DNA of 64,000 nucleotides from Bacteroides stercoris ATCC 43183 (GCF_025147325.1 NZ_CP102262.1:1178001-1242000); one strand, 5' to 3'; numbered from the stretch's first letter, positions 15,846 through 24,768 are shown. A program made the numbers and translations. Notes: a model not told the origin generated them from the letters alone.

Positions 15846-17186
15846 ATGGCTCAGAAACTTTGGGAAAAGTCCGTTCAGGTAAATAAGGATATAGAGCGTT
15901 TTACGGTGGGACGTGACCGTGAGATGGATCTTTATCTGGCAAAGCATGATGTGTTGGGTTCCATGGCACATATCACGATGCTGGAAAGTATCGGTTTGCT
16001 GACAAAAGAAGAATTGTCCCTGCTGCTTGCGGAGTTGAAGAATATCTACGCAACTGCTGAGAGCGGGGAGTTTGTGATAGAAGAGGGGGTAGAGGATGTT
16101 CACTCTCAGGTGGAATTGATGCTGACCCGTAAATTGGGTGATGTAGGAAAGAAAATTCATAGCGGACGTTCCCGTAATGACCAGGTGCTGCTCGACTTAA
16201 AGCTCTTTACCCGTGCGGAGATAAGGGACATAGCCGAGGCTGTAGAACAGCTTTTCCATGTGCTCGTCATGCAGAGCGAACGTTATAAAGATGTATTGAT
16301 GCCGGGTTATACCCACTTGCAGATAGCGATGCCGTCGTCGTTCGGACTGTGGTTTGGCGCTTATGCCGAGAGTCTGGTGGATGATATGCTGTTTTTGCAA
16401 GCCGCCTTTAAAATGTGCAACCGCAATCCGTTGGGTTCTGCTGCCGGATATGGCTCGTCTTTCCCTTTGAACCGTACAATGACTACCCGGCTGTTGGGCT
16501 TCGATTCATTGAATTATAATGTGGTGTATGCCCAGATGGGACGCGGTAAGATGGAGCGTAACGTGGCTTTTGCGCTGGCAAGCATTGCGGGCACCGTTTC
16601 CAAGCTTGCGTTCGATGCCTGTATGTTCAACAGCCAGAACTTCGGATTTGTGAAACTGCCCGATGACTGTACTACCGGTTCGAGCATAATGCCGCATAAG
16701 AAGAATCCGGATGTGTTTGAGCTGACACGTGCTAAATGCAACAAACTGCAATCATTGCCCCAGCAGATAATGATGATAGCCAATAACCTGCCTTCCGGGT
16801 ATTTCCGCGATTTGCAGATTATTAAGGAAGTATTCCTGCCTGCTTTCCGGGAGTTGAAGGATTGTTTGCAGATGACGACCTATATTATGAATGAAATCAA
16901 AGTGAACGAACATATTCTGGATGACGATAAGTACCTGCTTATTTTCAGCGTGGAAGAGGTAAACCGTCTGGTGCGCGAAGGCATGCCGTTCCGAGATGCT
17001 TATAAGAAGGTCGGTCTGGACATTGAGGCTGGCAATTTCTCTCATGACAAGACAGTGCATCATACGCACGAAGGCAGTATCGGCAACCTCTGCAATGATG
17101 AAATATCCGGTTTGATGCAGAAAGTTGTGGACGGCTTTAATTTTGAGGTAATGGAACAGGCCGAAAAAACGTTGCTCGGCCGGTAA
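15846..17186 (+). CDS. argH: Argininosuccinate lyase
   Basis: 446 residues. Cleaves argininosuccinate to arginine and fumarate, the last step of arginine synthesis. Fumarase/ASL-family signatures: HSGRSRNDQV near residue 105, and GSSIMPHKKNPD near 280, which contains the catalytic Ser loop. It stands apart from the minus-strand arg cluster (argG at 25949) but on the opposite strand in the same region. Slightly short against E. coli ArgH (457), normal for Bacteroidales. Confidence 0.95.
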   Translation: MAQKLWEKSVQVNKDIERFTVGRDREMDLYLAKHDVLGSMAHITMLESIGLLTKEELSLLLAELKNIYATAESGEFVIEEGVEDVHSQVELMLTRKLGDVGKKIHSGRSRNDQVLLDLKLFTRAEIRDIAEAVEQLFHVLVMQSERYKDVLMPGYTHLQIAMPSSFGLWFGAYAESLVDDMLFLQAAFKMCNRNPLGSAAGYGSSFPLNRTMTTRLLGFDSLNYNVVYAQMGRGKMERNVAFALASIAGTVSKLAFDACMFNSQNFGFVKLPDDCTTGSSIMPHKKNPDVFELTRAKCNKLQSLPQQIMMIANNLPSGYFRDLQIIKEVFLPAFRELKDCLQMTTYIMNEIKVNEHILDDDKYLLIFSVEEVNRLVREGMPFRDAYKKVGLDIEAGNFSHDKTVHHTHEGSIGNLCNDEISGLMQKVVDGFNFEVMEQAEKTLLGR

Positions 17187-17310
17187 TCATAATTGATTAA
17201 CTGCTTGTGGTGTACGATGTTGGCTTTCTCTGTTTAGGATATAAACTTATTAATGACAGTCTGGTTAATATCGTACATCCCTATTTATTTAACTTTTTTC
17301 CGGTGAAAAG

Positions 17311-17342
17311 TTTGGCTGTAACGTAGAAACTGTTTATCTTTG
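17311..17342 (+). promoter_or_regulatory. Promoter of the tRNA-Gly/tRNA-Leu unit
   Basis: TTTG at 17311-17314, 20 bp, TATCTTTG at 17335-17342: full match to the Bacteroidota consensus, 21 bp before the mature 5' end of tRNA-Gly. Confidence 0.8.
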
Positions 17343-17362
17343 CACCCGTTCTCCAGAAACCT

Positions 17363-17435
17363 GCGGAAATAGCTCAGTTGGTAGAGCATAACCTTGCCAA
17401 GGTTAGGGTCGCGAGTTCGAGTCTCGTTTTCCGCT
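17363..17435 (+). tRNA. tRNA-Gly (anticodon GCC)
   Basis: 73 nt. Acceptor stem GCGGAAA pairs with TTTCCGC, discriminator T; D-loop AGCTCAGTTGGTAGAGC; anticodon loop CTTGCCAAG with anticodon GCC; T-arm GGTTCGAG-type (GAGTTCGAGTCTC). CCA is not encoded. First gene of a two-tRNA unit behind a consensus promoter. Confidence 0.95.
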
Positions 17436-17451
17436 CTCCTTTTTTGAGGAT

Positions 17452-17536
17452 GCTCGAATGGTGGAATGGTAGACACGAAGGACTTAAAATCCTTTGGCCA
17501 GTAATGGCTGTGCGGGTTCAAGTCCCGCTTCGAGTA
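17452..17536 (+). tRNA. tRNA-Leu (anticodon TAA)
   Basis: 85 nt class II tRNA. Starts GCTCGAATGGTGGAATGG, has anticodon stem-loop GGACTTAAAATCC (anticodon TAA), a variable arm TGGCCAGTAATGGCT-like and T-arm GCGGGTTCAAGTCCCGC. The acceptor ends TTCGAGT with discriminator A, giving a G-U closing pair. Its 3' end borders a 690-bp gene-free region. Confidence 0.93.
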
Positions 17537-17794
17537 CTCATCTAAGGCTTTGTAAATCTTTGATTTATGAAGCTTTTTTTATGCTCTTTATCTAAATCGG
17601 AAATCTTATTTTTCAGCAAAAATAGAGTTGCATTTTACCTTGAATTATGCCGCTCATGTAAACCAAGATGTAAACCGAAAAAGTATATACGTTAGCTGTT
17701 TCAGTTGGAATCCCCTGTAAGAAATATCGTTGTCCATAGTGTATTATGTCGTAAAGGAGCATTGTAAATGCAGCTGTATATCAGCAAAAACCTC

Positions 17795-17878
17795 GTTTTG
17801 CAATTGCGGGCTCTACGGTTGCCAATTGCGGGCCGTACAGCCCGCAGATGGAAACCGTATGGTTCGCAGCTGCAAAAC
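17795..17878. repeat. 39-nt imperfect inverted repeat
   Basis: Left arm 17795-17833 starts GTTTTGCAATTGCGGGC; right arm 17840-17878 ends GCAGCTGCAAAAC. About 30 of 39 positions pair, with a CGTACA loop; terminal (GTTTTGCA) and inner (TGCGGGC) blocks are perfect. It would form a long hairpin in either transcript. No U-run follows, so it is not an ordinary terminator; a MITE-like or extragenic palindrome is possible. Confidence 0.7.
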
Positions 17879-18127
17879 GGAATTTATCAAGAGTTATGAC
17901 GGCATAATATAAGGTGCAACGCAAGAAAAAGAACAAGGAGAAAGTGTATTTTCCTTGTGCATTTTGGGACAAAATGTAAGGGGTTGGGGTACTTTTTCCC
18001 CTTAATATGGGCAGAATGCCTCAAAATATGATGAGATGTGTATTATTGGGTAAAGTAACAGATAATTAAGTAGTTATAGAAGATGAAATGCTGAAAAAGC
18101 GGACATTTTAGTGATGACCGATAGTTT

Positions 18128-18211
18128 CTCGTCACCGGTCGTCACACTTCTCGTCACCTCTGTATCGCCCTCTGGTAAAGGGATACGGGCAATAGGTGAC
18201 GAGTGACGACC
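18128..18211. repeat. CGTCAC repeat cluster forming a hairpin
   Basis: CTCGTCACC occurs at 18128-18136 and 18150-18158, GTCGTCA at 18138-18144; the complements GGTGACGAG (18195-18203) and TGACGAC (18204-18210) follow. Inner GTATC/GATAC also pairs. The result is a long stem between the tRNA region and the GNAT gene, 16 bp beyond that gene's stop. Confidence 0.65.
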
Positions 18212-18226
18212 AAAAAACAGTTTTCT

Positions 18227-18712
18227 TTATTTCAATATCAGTTCATAATCTGCTACATCCAGCCATTCTCCGAACTTCATGCCTACTTCCTTGAAGTGGG
18301 AAACTTGTGTAAAGCCAAGTTTGCTGTGTAAGGAACAACTGGCCGTATTACAAGCGGTAATACAAGCTATCAGTGTGTGATAATTATGTTGCCGGCATTC
18401 TTCGATGAGAACCTGCATCAGCAGTTTGCCGAGTCCTTTTCCTCTATGTCGGGCAGACAGGTATACTGTCGTTTCGAGGGTATATCGGTAAGCCGTCCGT
18501 TGTTTCCAGGGATGTGCATAGCAGTATCCCACAACTTTATGGTCTGTTTCGCATACGAAAAAGGGAAAGTGGGGAAAAATTTCTGCTATACGCAGGCGCA
18601 TCTCATCTTCAGATATCGGCTCTGTTTCGAATGTATAGGTACTGTTGAGGATGTACTCATTATAAATATCGGTGATGTACTTGACATCTTGAGGTTGTAC
18701 AGGTCTAATCAT
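18227..18712 (-). CDS. GNAT N-acetyltransferase, phosphinothricin/MnaT-like
   Basis: 161 residues. MIRPVQPQDVKYITDIYNEYI is the usual start of the PAT/YncA subgroup; the acetyl-CoA loop is RHRGKGLGKLL (about residues 93-103) and the end is LHSKLGFTQVSHFKEVGMKFGEWLDVADYEL, also PAT-like. Such enzymes acetylate the amino group of small compounds such as methionine sulfone or phosphinothricin. Alone between a repeat region and the PagL-like gene; the physiological substrate is not predictable. Confidence 0.85.
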   Translation of the reverse strand: MIRPVQPQDVKYITDIYNEYILNSTYTFETEPISEDEMRLRIAEIFPHFPFFVCETDHKVVGYCYAHPWKQRTAYRYTLETTVYLSARHRGKGLGKLLMQVLIEECRQHNYHTLIACITACNTASCSLHSKLGFTQVSHFKEVGMKFGEWLDVADYELILK

Positions 18713-18760
18713 ACCGAAAAATCATTGTTTGGATAATTTAAGCAGGTAAGTGCTTGCTAA

Positions 18761-19978
18761 TTAACGATACAGCCGGGGACGCCTGTTATTAAACCGATAC
18801 CCTATACCCAGCATCAGATAGTTGGGCTCGTGAAAATCCTTCAGGTTGTAGCCGACATGCAGGAATGTGTCGCGGGTCATATCTATTTTGAGGGCCAGGA
18901 TTTGGTAGAATGATTGCAAGTCGCCCCCGCCATGCAGGATATTGGCTCCGAAACCTATGCCGACGGTAAAGTAGGGCATTACCCATTCTCCGCGTGCCGA
19001 GACACCCAGAGAGAGTTGTTTGCGAAGCGGGGGAGTGCCGAATGCCTCTTCCTCGCTGGCATCGTCGAGCTGGGTAGCGTAATCCTTTGTATAAATGTTG
19101 GCACTGGCATCATAGACACCGTCCAGAGATACTCCTGCACGGAATTTATATCCGAAGTTATACATCGGAGCGAAACAGAACCCGGCTACGCCGTATTTGC
19201 CGGGAGCGGGGACTTGTCCTCCGGGAACGTCTACGGCTTTCCGTCTCCACGAACCGAACAGCATAAGGTCATAGCTGACATGCCGGGGGAATGCCGGAAC
19301 CGGAATTTGCTGCAACGGTTGCAAGGTTTTGTCGATGTCCCGGTTGAAATTATATGCCACTCCGATTTTAAAATCTATCGTGTTCAGTCCGGTGTTGGGG
19401 TACCGGGTATTGCCGTTGGAGAAATGTACTGCCGTTGCGCCGATATTGAGGTCGAACCGCGGGGAAAGTATCCAGTTCAGGTGAATGCCTGCGCTGAGAT
19501 AGGCGTTTACTTTGCTTCCCATTACAGTATTGTTGGGATTGCTGAGATAGTCATACGGCTTCCAGCCAAAAGATGCGCCGAACCCCCATTCGTAGTTAAG
19601 CGACAAGCGGGGAGTGATTCCGGCGATGCGGGCGCCTTGGAAGGCGTAGAGGGCAACGGGAGTTCCCATTTCCCTGCGGTTGCCGAAATCGAAATAGCCC
19701 AATCCTATTCCCTGATAGGAACTTCCGTATACCCGGTCGGCGGCAGTACCCGGTGGCAGCCGGAATGAGTACTTCAAGTGGGCGGAGCAAGCAGACCTCA
19801 TTATTTTGCGCATATCGTTTTCACCCCGCAGAAAGGAGCTGGTGAGGAAAATATATCCCGCCCGGCCTTCAATGCCGAGACGGTGGATATAAGCATCTTG
19901 TGCGCATATATTATTGGACAGAAACAGTATAATCATTAAGAGAATCATATCTCTTCCGGTCCGCATTTTACTATTCAT
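18761..19978 (-). CDS. Outer membrane acyloxyacyl hydrolase / PagL-like protein
   Basis: 405 residues with signal peptide (LFLSNNICAQ). The first half (about 35-215) is a beta barrel similar to lipid A 3-O-deacylase PagL, including the catalytic-type motif HFSNGNTRYPNTGLN (His-x-Ser-Asn) near residue 190. The second half is another barrel-like stretch (VSYDLMLFGSWRR, FRAGVSLDGVYDAS, LHVGYNLKDFHEPNYLMLGIGYRF). If active it trims an acyl chain from lipid A in the outer membrane. Annotated elsewhere in Bacteroides as acyloxyacyl hydrolase; activity not proven for this type. Longer than classic PagL (~170 aa). Confidence 0.7.
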   Translation of the reverse strand: MNSKMRTGRDMILLMIILFLSNNICAQDAYIHRLGIEGRAGYIFLTSSFLRGENDMRKIMRSACSAHLKYSFRLPPGTAADRVYGSSYQGIGLGYFDFGNRREMGTPVALYAFQGARIAGITPRLSLNYEWGFGASFGWKPYDYLSNPNNTVMGSKVNAYLSAGIHLNWILSPRFDLNIGATAVHFSNGNTRYPNTGLNTIDFKIGVAYNFNRDIDKTLQPLQQIPVPAFPRHVSYDLMLFGSWRRKAVDVPGGQVPAPGKYGVAGFCFAPMYNFGYKFRAGVSLDGVYDASANIYTKDYATQLDDASEEEAFGTPPLRKQLSLGVSARGEWVMPYFTVGIGFGANILHGGGDLQSFYQILALKIDMTRDTFLHVGYNLKDFHEPNYLMLGIGYRFNNRRPRLYR

Positions 19979-20179
19979 GATGTCGTGGCGTTCTCTGAAT
20001 CTTGTGCAAATATAATCCTTTTATCTTTTTATTTGCATGAAAATCTTATATTTGCAAGGTTAATAATTCGTCATCTATGTTATTCAAGAAATATGCTGGT
20101 CAATCGGAATAACAGTGGAATTTCCGGTGGCTTCCTTATTCGTTGACTATTCGACGGACTGAACTTATCCGGGGTGCTT

Positions 20180-20305
20180 ATGGACAGGGTATATTCCTGT
20201 TACATGGAAACGGAGTTCTCGCTCTTTCCTCGTATGGCGGCATTGGCCGAGAATGTGTGGTTGCCGGCAGAGAAGAGTTTGCAGGATATAGTACGGAAGC
20301 GGTAG
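20180..20305 (+). pseudogene. C-terminal relic of a GH20 beta-hexosaminidase
   Basis: A 41-codon frame ends METEFSLFPRMAALAENVW, LPAEKSLQDIV and a stop (TAG at 20303-20305). The LFPRMAALAExVW block is the conserved C-terminal end of GH20 catalytic domains (compare EYYLFPKIMGLSERGWH in the GH20 gene at 53441-56938). No upstream catalytic part is present in any frame of the 200 bp before it. I read this as the leftover 3' end of a deleted hexosaminidase gene; it is followed by its likely terminator. Confidence 0.5.
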
Positions 20306-20324
20306 TCTTTATTCCAAAGAACAG

Positions 20325-20398
20325 GACAGCGGTTGTATCAATTACAGAATGACAGATAATACGTCAGTCATCATTTTGATACAACCGCTGTCTCTTTT
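20325..20398 (+). terminator. Large hairpin terminator after the GH20 relic
   Basis: Perfect 17-bp stem: GACAGCGGTTGTATCAA (20325-20341) with TTGATACAACCGCTGTC (20376-20392), followed by TCTTTT. The loop contains a second small stem (ATGAC/GTCAT). Orientation (U-run on the plus strand) matches the relic gene, not the convergent acyl-CoA synthetase. Confidence 0.7.
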
Positions 20399-20433
20399 AC
20401 AAGCCATCTACGCTTCTGCTTATTCCGAAGCGG

Positions 20434-22089
20434 TTATTTCTCGTCATTCTTCCGGATTTCCACACGGCGTATCTTACCGCTGATGGTCTTGGGAAGTTCG
20501 TCAACGAACTCTATGACACGGGGGTATTTGTAAGGAGCGGTCACTTTCTTTACGTGGTTCTGCAACTCCTTGACCAGTTCCTCGCCGGCGCGGTTCTTAT
20601 AGTCTTTGGACAGTACGATGGTGGCTTTCACCACTTGTCCCCGTATTTCATCGGGAACTCCGGTGATGGCACATTCTATAACTGCGGGATGCGTCATCAG
20701 GGCGCTTTCCACTTCGAACGGGCCGATGCGGTAACCGCTGCTCTTGATAACGTCGTCGGCGCGGCCTACAAACCATAGGTAGCCGTCCTCGTCCTTCCAG
20801 GCAACATCGCCGGTGTAATAGATGTTGTCGTGCCATGCTTCGCGGGTGCGGTTGGCATCGCGGTAATATTCCTTGAACAGACCGAGCGGCTTGCCTTTGT
20901 CGGTACGGATTACAATCTGTCCTTGTTCACCGGCCTCTACCGAACGGCCGTCATGGTCTATCAGGTCTACGTCGTATTGGGGATTGGGCAATCCCATGCT
21001 GCCCGGTTTGGGCTGCATCCACGGCATGGTAGCTACGGTAAGGGTGGTTTCGGTCTGTCCGAAACCTTCCATGAGGCTGATGCCTGTCAGTTTCTTGAAT
21101 GTATCGAATACGGCGGGGTTCAACGCTTCTCCGGCAATGGTGCAATACTGCAATGAAGAGAGGTCGTACTTCGTCAGGTCTTCGTGAATCAGGAACCGGA
21201 AGATGGTAGGGGGTGCACAAAGCGAGGTGACGTGATAGTCCTGTATCTTTGTCAGAATATCGGCAGGAGTGAATTTCTCGTGGTCGTATACAAAGATGTT
21301 GGCTCCGGCTATCCATTGTCCGTACAGTTTGCCCCATACGGCTTTACCCCAGCCCGTATCGGCAATGGTGAGGTGCAGGCTGTTTTCGTGCAGGTTGTGC
21401 CAGAAACTTCCGGTAACGATGTGCCCCAACGGATACGTGAAGTCGTGCGCCACCATTTTGGGTTCGCCGGTAGTGCCGCTGGTGAAGTACATCAAAGAAA
21501 TATCGTCGTTGCTGTTGGGATGCTCCGGTCGTGCGAAAGGGGCGGCATCGGCAATGCCTTTGTGGAAGTCCTCAAAACCTTCGGCTATCTCCGGGCCTAC
21601 GCTGACCAGCTTCTTCACACTCGGAGAGTCGGGCATGGCAGCTGTGATGTGGTCGGTAATGACGCTTTCGCCGGCACAGACAATCATCTTGATGTCTGCG
21701 GCATTGCAGCGGTATACAATATCTTTCTTGGTAAGCAGGTGTGTGGCGGGGATAACGACGGCTCCCAGCTTATGCAGTGCGATGATGCTGAACCAGAACT
21801 CATAGCGGCGTTTCAGAATGAGCATTACCATATCGCCGTGGCCGATGCCGAGACTCTGGAAATAGGAAGCCGTCATGTCCGTATAGCGTTTCATGTCGGC
21901 AAATGAGAACTGGATGTGCTCGCCCTTGTCATTGGTCCAGAGCAGTGCGGGCTTGTCGGGATGTTCGGCCGCCCAGACATCCACTACGTCATAACCGAAA
22001 TTGAAATTCTCCGGTACGTTAATCTTTAAATTCTTGATGAAGTCCTCTTGAGATGTAAAGGACGTTTGCGATAAAAATCTTTCTACCAT
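20434..22089 (-). CDS. AMP-forming acyl-CoA synthetase (medium-chain type)
   Basis: 551 residues from the ATG at 22089 ([11 protein letters not shown]); a GTG eight codons earlier is possible. Adenylate-forming enzyme: P-loop [13 protein letters not shown] (about 190), EGFGQTETT, the hinge [38 protein letters not shown] and C-terminal catalytic Lys in [10 protein letters not shown]. Activates a carboxylic acid to its CoA thioester. It follows by 44 bp a DNA-binding cupin regulator on the same strand, a recurring pair in Bacteroides that suggests the regulator senses a related small molecule. Confidence 0.9.
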   Translation of the reverse strand: MVERFLSQTSFTSQEDFIKNLKINVPENFNFGYDVVDVWAAEHPDKPALLWTNDKGEHIQFSFADMKRYTDMTASYFQSLGIGHGDMVMLILKRRYEFWFSIIALHKLGAVVIPATHLLTKKDIVYRCNAADIKMIVCAGESVITDHITAAMPDSPSVKKLVSVGPEIAEGFEDFHKGIADAAPFARPEHPNSNDDISLMYFTSGTTGEPKMVAHDFTYPLGHIVTGSFWHNLHENSLHLTIADTGWGKAVWGKLYGQWIAGANIFVYDHEKFTPADILTKIQDYHVTSLCAPPTIFRFLIHEDLTKYDLSSLQYCTIAGEALNPAVFDTFKKLTGISLMEGFGQTETTLTVATMPWMQPKPGSMGLPNPQYDVDLIDHDGRSVEAGEQGQIVIRTDKGKPLGLFKEYYRDANRTREAWHDNIYYTGDVAWKDEDGYLWFVGRADDVIKSSGYRIGPFEVESALMTHPAVIECAITGVPDEIRGQVVKATIVLSKDYKNRAGEELVKELQNHVKKVTAPYKYPRVIEFVDELPKTISGKIRRVEIRKNDEK

Positions 22090-22133
22090 AACTTTTGGAA
22101 TTTCTTCATTCACCGTTCTTCATTTATGTGTTG

Positions 22134-22688
22134 TTACATGATTACGGCAAGGAAACGTACTTTCTTTCCGTCCAGCGCTTTCATGCCGTGAGGCAGTTTG
22201 GAGTTGAAATACAAACTGTCTCCTTCGTTTAAAATCAAGTCTTTGCCGTCGATACTCAGCATCATGCGGCCTTCCAGTACAAGGTTGAATTCCTGTCCGG
22301 AGTGACTGTTGTAGTGTATCGGCTCGTTATCCGGCTTGGGTTCGACGGTGACGATGAACGGGTCGGCGTTGCGGTTCATGAAGCCGGCAGCCAGTGACTG
22401 GTATTTATAGGCTTTTGTACGCTCGATGCTGGTTCCCTTGCCGGCACGGGTAAGGAAGTAGCTGCTCATCTTCGGCTCTTCGCCGAACATCAGGGCATCC
22501 AGTGCGATGCCGTAACGGCGAGCTATCTTTTGCAGCATGCTTACGGAGATGTCGAATTCTCCCGTTTCGGCAAGACGGTACTCTTCTGCCGGGATGTCGC
22601 AATCTCGGGCGATGTCTTCGGCATTCAATTCCAATACGTCGCGCAGTCCGCGCAGGCGTTCGGCTATTTGTTTAATCTGTTCGTCCAT
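22134..22688 (-). CDS. XRE-family regulator with cupin domain
   Basis: 184 residues from the ATG at 22688 (MDEQIKQIAERLRGLRDVL); longer starts add an unrelated leader. N-terminal helix-turn-helix (residues 8-65: ARDCDIPAEEYRLAETGEFDISVSML) and a C-terminal cupin_2 barrel (about 105-180: GQEFNLVLEGRMMLSIDG, LNEGDSLYFNSKLPHGMKAL). This architecture is typical for one-component regulators sensing small ligands. Co-oriented with proC upstream and acyl-CoA synthetase downstream, which is its likely target. Confidence 0.9.
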   Translation of the reverse strand: MDEQIKQIAERLRGLRDVLELNAEDIARDCDIPAEEYRLAETGEFDISVSMLQKIARRYGIALDALMFGEEPKMSSYFLTRAGKGTSIERTKAYKYQSLAAGFMNRNADPFIVTVEPKPDNEPIHYNSHSGQEFNLVLEGRMMLSIDGKDLILNEGDSLYFNSKLPHGMKALDGKKVRFLAVIM

Positions 22689-22716
22689 GTGGTTTTTATT
22701 AAGTGGATTAGTACGG

Positions 22717-23490
22717 TTATTTACTTGCTTTGATGGCATTGATAATGGCGGAAGAGAATCCTTGATGTTCCAGTTCGTTGATACCCTTGATTGTAATTCC
22801 GCCGGGAGTGCATACCTTGTCAATCTCTATGCCGGGATGCGTGTCGTTGTTCAGAATCAGTTCGGCGGCGCCTTTTACCGACTGGGCTATCATGCGCATG
22901 CCGTCCTTGGGGTAAACGCCCAGTTCTATTCCGGCCTGCATGGCTGCCTGGATATACTTCAGTACATAAGCGATGCCGCAGGAAGTCATGGCGGTGGTTG
23001 CCGCTATCTTATCTTCGGGAATCAGCATGGCAAGTCCCATCTGGTTGAAGATGTCGAGCAAAAGCTGTTCCTGTTCCTTGCTGGCGTTACGGCTTGCAAT
23101 GAGCGTCATGCTTTCCATCTCGCTGATGGCGGTGTTGGGGATGAGGCGGAACATGGTCATCTCCTTGTCTGCCACGTAGTGTGCCAGTTCTTCGAAAGGG
23201 ATGCCGGCAGCTACGGAGATAAGTATCTGCTTGCTTTTCAGCTTGAGTTCGCTTACCACCGGTTTTATCAGCCACGGTTTGACGGCGAGTATGATGAGCT
23301 CGGCGCCGGTAACGGCTTCCTGATTGTCGCGTGTGGTTTGCAAAGCGGGGAACTCAGCCTTTAACGCATCCAGTTTGCCTTGCGTGGGATTAGAAACAAT
23401 GATGTCGCTGGCGGGGATGATGGTTCCTTTTGCCAGACCGCGGGCGATGGAGCCGCCCATATTTCCTGCACCGATAATTGCTGTTTTCAT
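22717..23490 (-). CDS. proC: Pyrroline-5-carboxylate reductase
   Basis: 257 residues. N-terminal Rossmann start MKTAIIGAGNMGGSIARGL (NADPH site) and C-terminal signature PGGITIKGINELEHQGF. Reduces P5C to proline. It follows argD after a strong terminator, so it heads its own unit (proC - XRE/cupin - acyl-CoA synthetase); a -7-like TACCTTTG on the minus strand lies at 23523-23530. Complements proBA at the left edge of the window. Confidence 0.95.
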   Translation of the reverse strand: MKTAIIGAGNMGGSIARGLAKGTIIPASDIIVSNPTQGKLDALKAEFPALQTTRDNQEAVTGAELIILAVKPWLIKPVVSELKLKSKQILISVAAGIPFEELAHYVADKEMTMFRLIPNTAISEMESMTLIASRNASKEQEQLLLDIFNQMGLAMLIPEDKIAATTAMTSCGIAYVLKYIQAAMQAGIELGVYPKDGMRMIAQSVKGAAELILNNDTHPGIEIDKVCTPGGITIKGINELEHQGFSSAIINAIKASK

Positions 23491-23541
23491 ATCATCTTGT
23501 CATTTAAAAAGTTGTCTTCGGGCAAAGGTAAAGATTTTAAT

Positions 23542-23583
23542 GAAAAAACGACCGAAACAGGAAGGTATTCTTCTTTCGGTCGT
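23542..23583 (-). terminator. Terminator of the arginine operon
   Basis: ACGACCGAAA (23548-23557) pairs with TTTCGGTCGT (23574-23583), perfect 10-bp stem; on the minus strand it is followed by a T-run (plus-strand A run from 23543). It lies 31 bp after the argD stop and closes the argR-to-argD block. Confidence 0.88.
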
Positions 23584-23613
23584 ATCTTTTGCCGGCTGAT
23601 TATCCGTAAATTG

Positions 23614-24735
23614 TCAAAGTGCTTTCTTAAAACGTTCCAGGAAGAGGTTCGCTTCGTCCATGCCGAGACACAGGGGCGGCAACAGGCGGAGTACGTTCGT
23701 GCCGCTGACACCGGTAAATACATGCTGTTCTTTCAGTAACCTCAAACGCAGTTCTTTGACAGGCTCTTCAAATTCGAGACCAATCATCAGTCCGCGTCCG
23801 CGCACTTCCTTGATTTGCGGGAATTTCTTCAGCTCTTCCATCAGGTATGCGCCTACTTGGGCGGCATTCTCTACAAGAGCTTCCTGCTCTATGACATCCA
23901 GTACGGCAAGCGCAGCGCTGCAAGCCAGATGATTTCCGCCGAAAGTGGTTCCGAGCTGGCCGTAAACAGGAGTAAACATCGGACTGATAAGTACGCCCGC
24001 CATCGGGAATCCGTTGCCTATGCCTTTGGCTACGGTGATGATGTCGGCCTTGATACCGTTGTACTGATGGGCGAAGAACTTGCCGCTACGTCCGTAACCG
24101 CTTTGGATTTCGTCCAGAATCAGTACCGTATTGTGCTCTGTACAGGCCTTGCGCAAGGCTTGCATAAACTCGTCGGTGGGCAACTGTATGCCGCCCACTC
24201 CCTGAATGCCTTCGATGATTACAGCGCATACATCGCCTTTCGCCAGTTCGGCTTTCATCGCCTCTGTATCATTCAGCGGGAGATAGGTAACGTGTCCGCA
24301 GTTGTTGATGGGAGCAATGATTTTGGGATTGTCGGTTGCCTCTACCGCCAATGAAGTACGTCCGTGGAAAGCTTTCGAGAAGGATACCACGCGAGTTCGT
24401 CCGTTATGGAACGAAGCGAGCTTCAACGCGTTTTCGTTGGCTTCGGCTCCGCTGTTGATAAGGAAAAGGGAATAATCATTGTATCCGCAGACCTTTCCCA
24501 ACCGTTCTGCCAGTTGCTGTTGCAGTTCGTTGATAACGGAGTTGGAATAGAATCCAAGCGTGGCTACTTGCTTGCCGAGCATCTCTACATAGTGCGGATG
24601 TGCATGTCCGATAGAGATTACTGCATGACCGCCATAGAGGTCGAGGTACTCCGTACCTTTATCGTCCCATACATGGCAGCCTTTTCCTTTGACAATATTG
24701 ATGTCAAAAAGGGGATATACATCGAATAGTTTCAT
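23614..24735 (-). CDS. argD: Acetyl/succinylornithine aminotransferase
   Basis: 373 residues, class III PLP aminotransferase. PLP-site landmarks: NSGAEANENALKLA, LDEIQSGYGRSG with the cofactor Asp, and the Schiff-base Lys in TVAKGIGNGFPM (about residue 235). Transfers an amino group from glutamate to the acylated glutamate semialdehyde. In Bacteroides the acyl group is likely succinyl, as the transcarbamylase of this group is known to use N-succinylornithine. 33 bp after argC in the same operon. Confidence 0.94.
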   Translation of the reverse strand: MKLFDVYPLFDINIVKGKGCHVWDDKGTEYLDLYGGHAVISIGHAHPHYVEMLGKQVATLGFYSNSVINELQQQLAERLGKVCGYNDYSLFLINSGAEANENALKLASFHNGRTRVVSFSKAFHGRTSLAVEATDNPKIIAPINNCGHVTYLPLNDTEAMKAELAKGDVCAVIIEGIQGVGGIQLPTDEFMQALRKACTEHNTVLILDEIQSGYGRSGKFFAHQYNGIKADIITVAKGIGNGFPMAGVLISPMFTPVYGQLGTTFGGNHLACSAALAVLDVIEQEALVENAAQVGAYLMEELKKFPQIKEVRGRGLMIGLEFEEPVKELRLRLLKEQHVFTGVSGTNVLRLLPPLCLGMDEANLFLERFKKAL

Positions 24736-24768
24736 TCTTTCAGTAACTGATTACAAATTAAAGATACT

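Larger units (their letters stand above)
17537..18226. other. Gene-free region downstream of tRNA-Leu
   Basis: No convincing gene on either strand. It contains a 9-bp direct repeat ATGTAAACC (17656-17664 and 17668-17676), the large imperfect inverted repeat at 17795-17878 and the CGTCAC-rich hairpin at 18128-18211. Short frames here lack family features. The position next to a tRNA 3' end would suit an old integration site, but no integrase or att duplication is visible. Confidence 0.6.

Noticed and set aside
17211..17276. TGTACGAT / ATCGTACA inverted repeat between argH and the tRNA promoter
   Set aside because: Only 8 bp with a loop of about 50 nt; can arise by chance and no function is suggested.
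17285..17521. A 78-codon minus-strand frame over the tRNA genes
   Set aside because: It is the antisense of tRNA-Gly and tRNA-Leu; the NETRTRDPNLGK-like peptide is a familiar false annotation at tRNA pairs.
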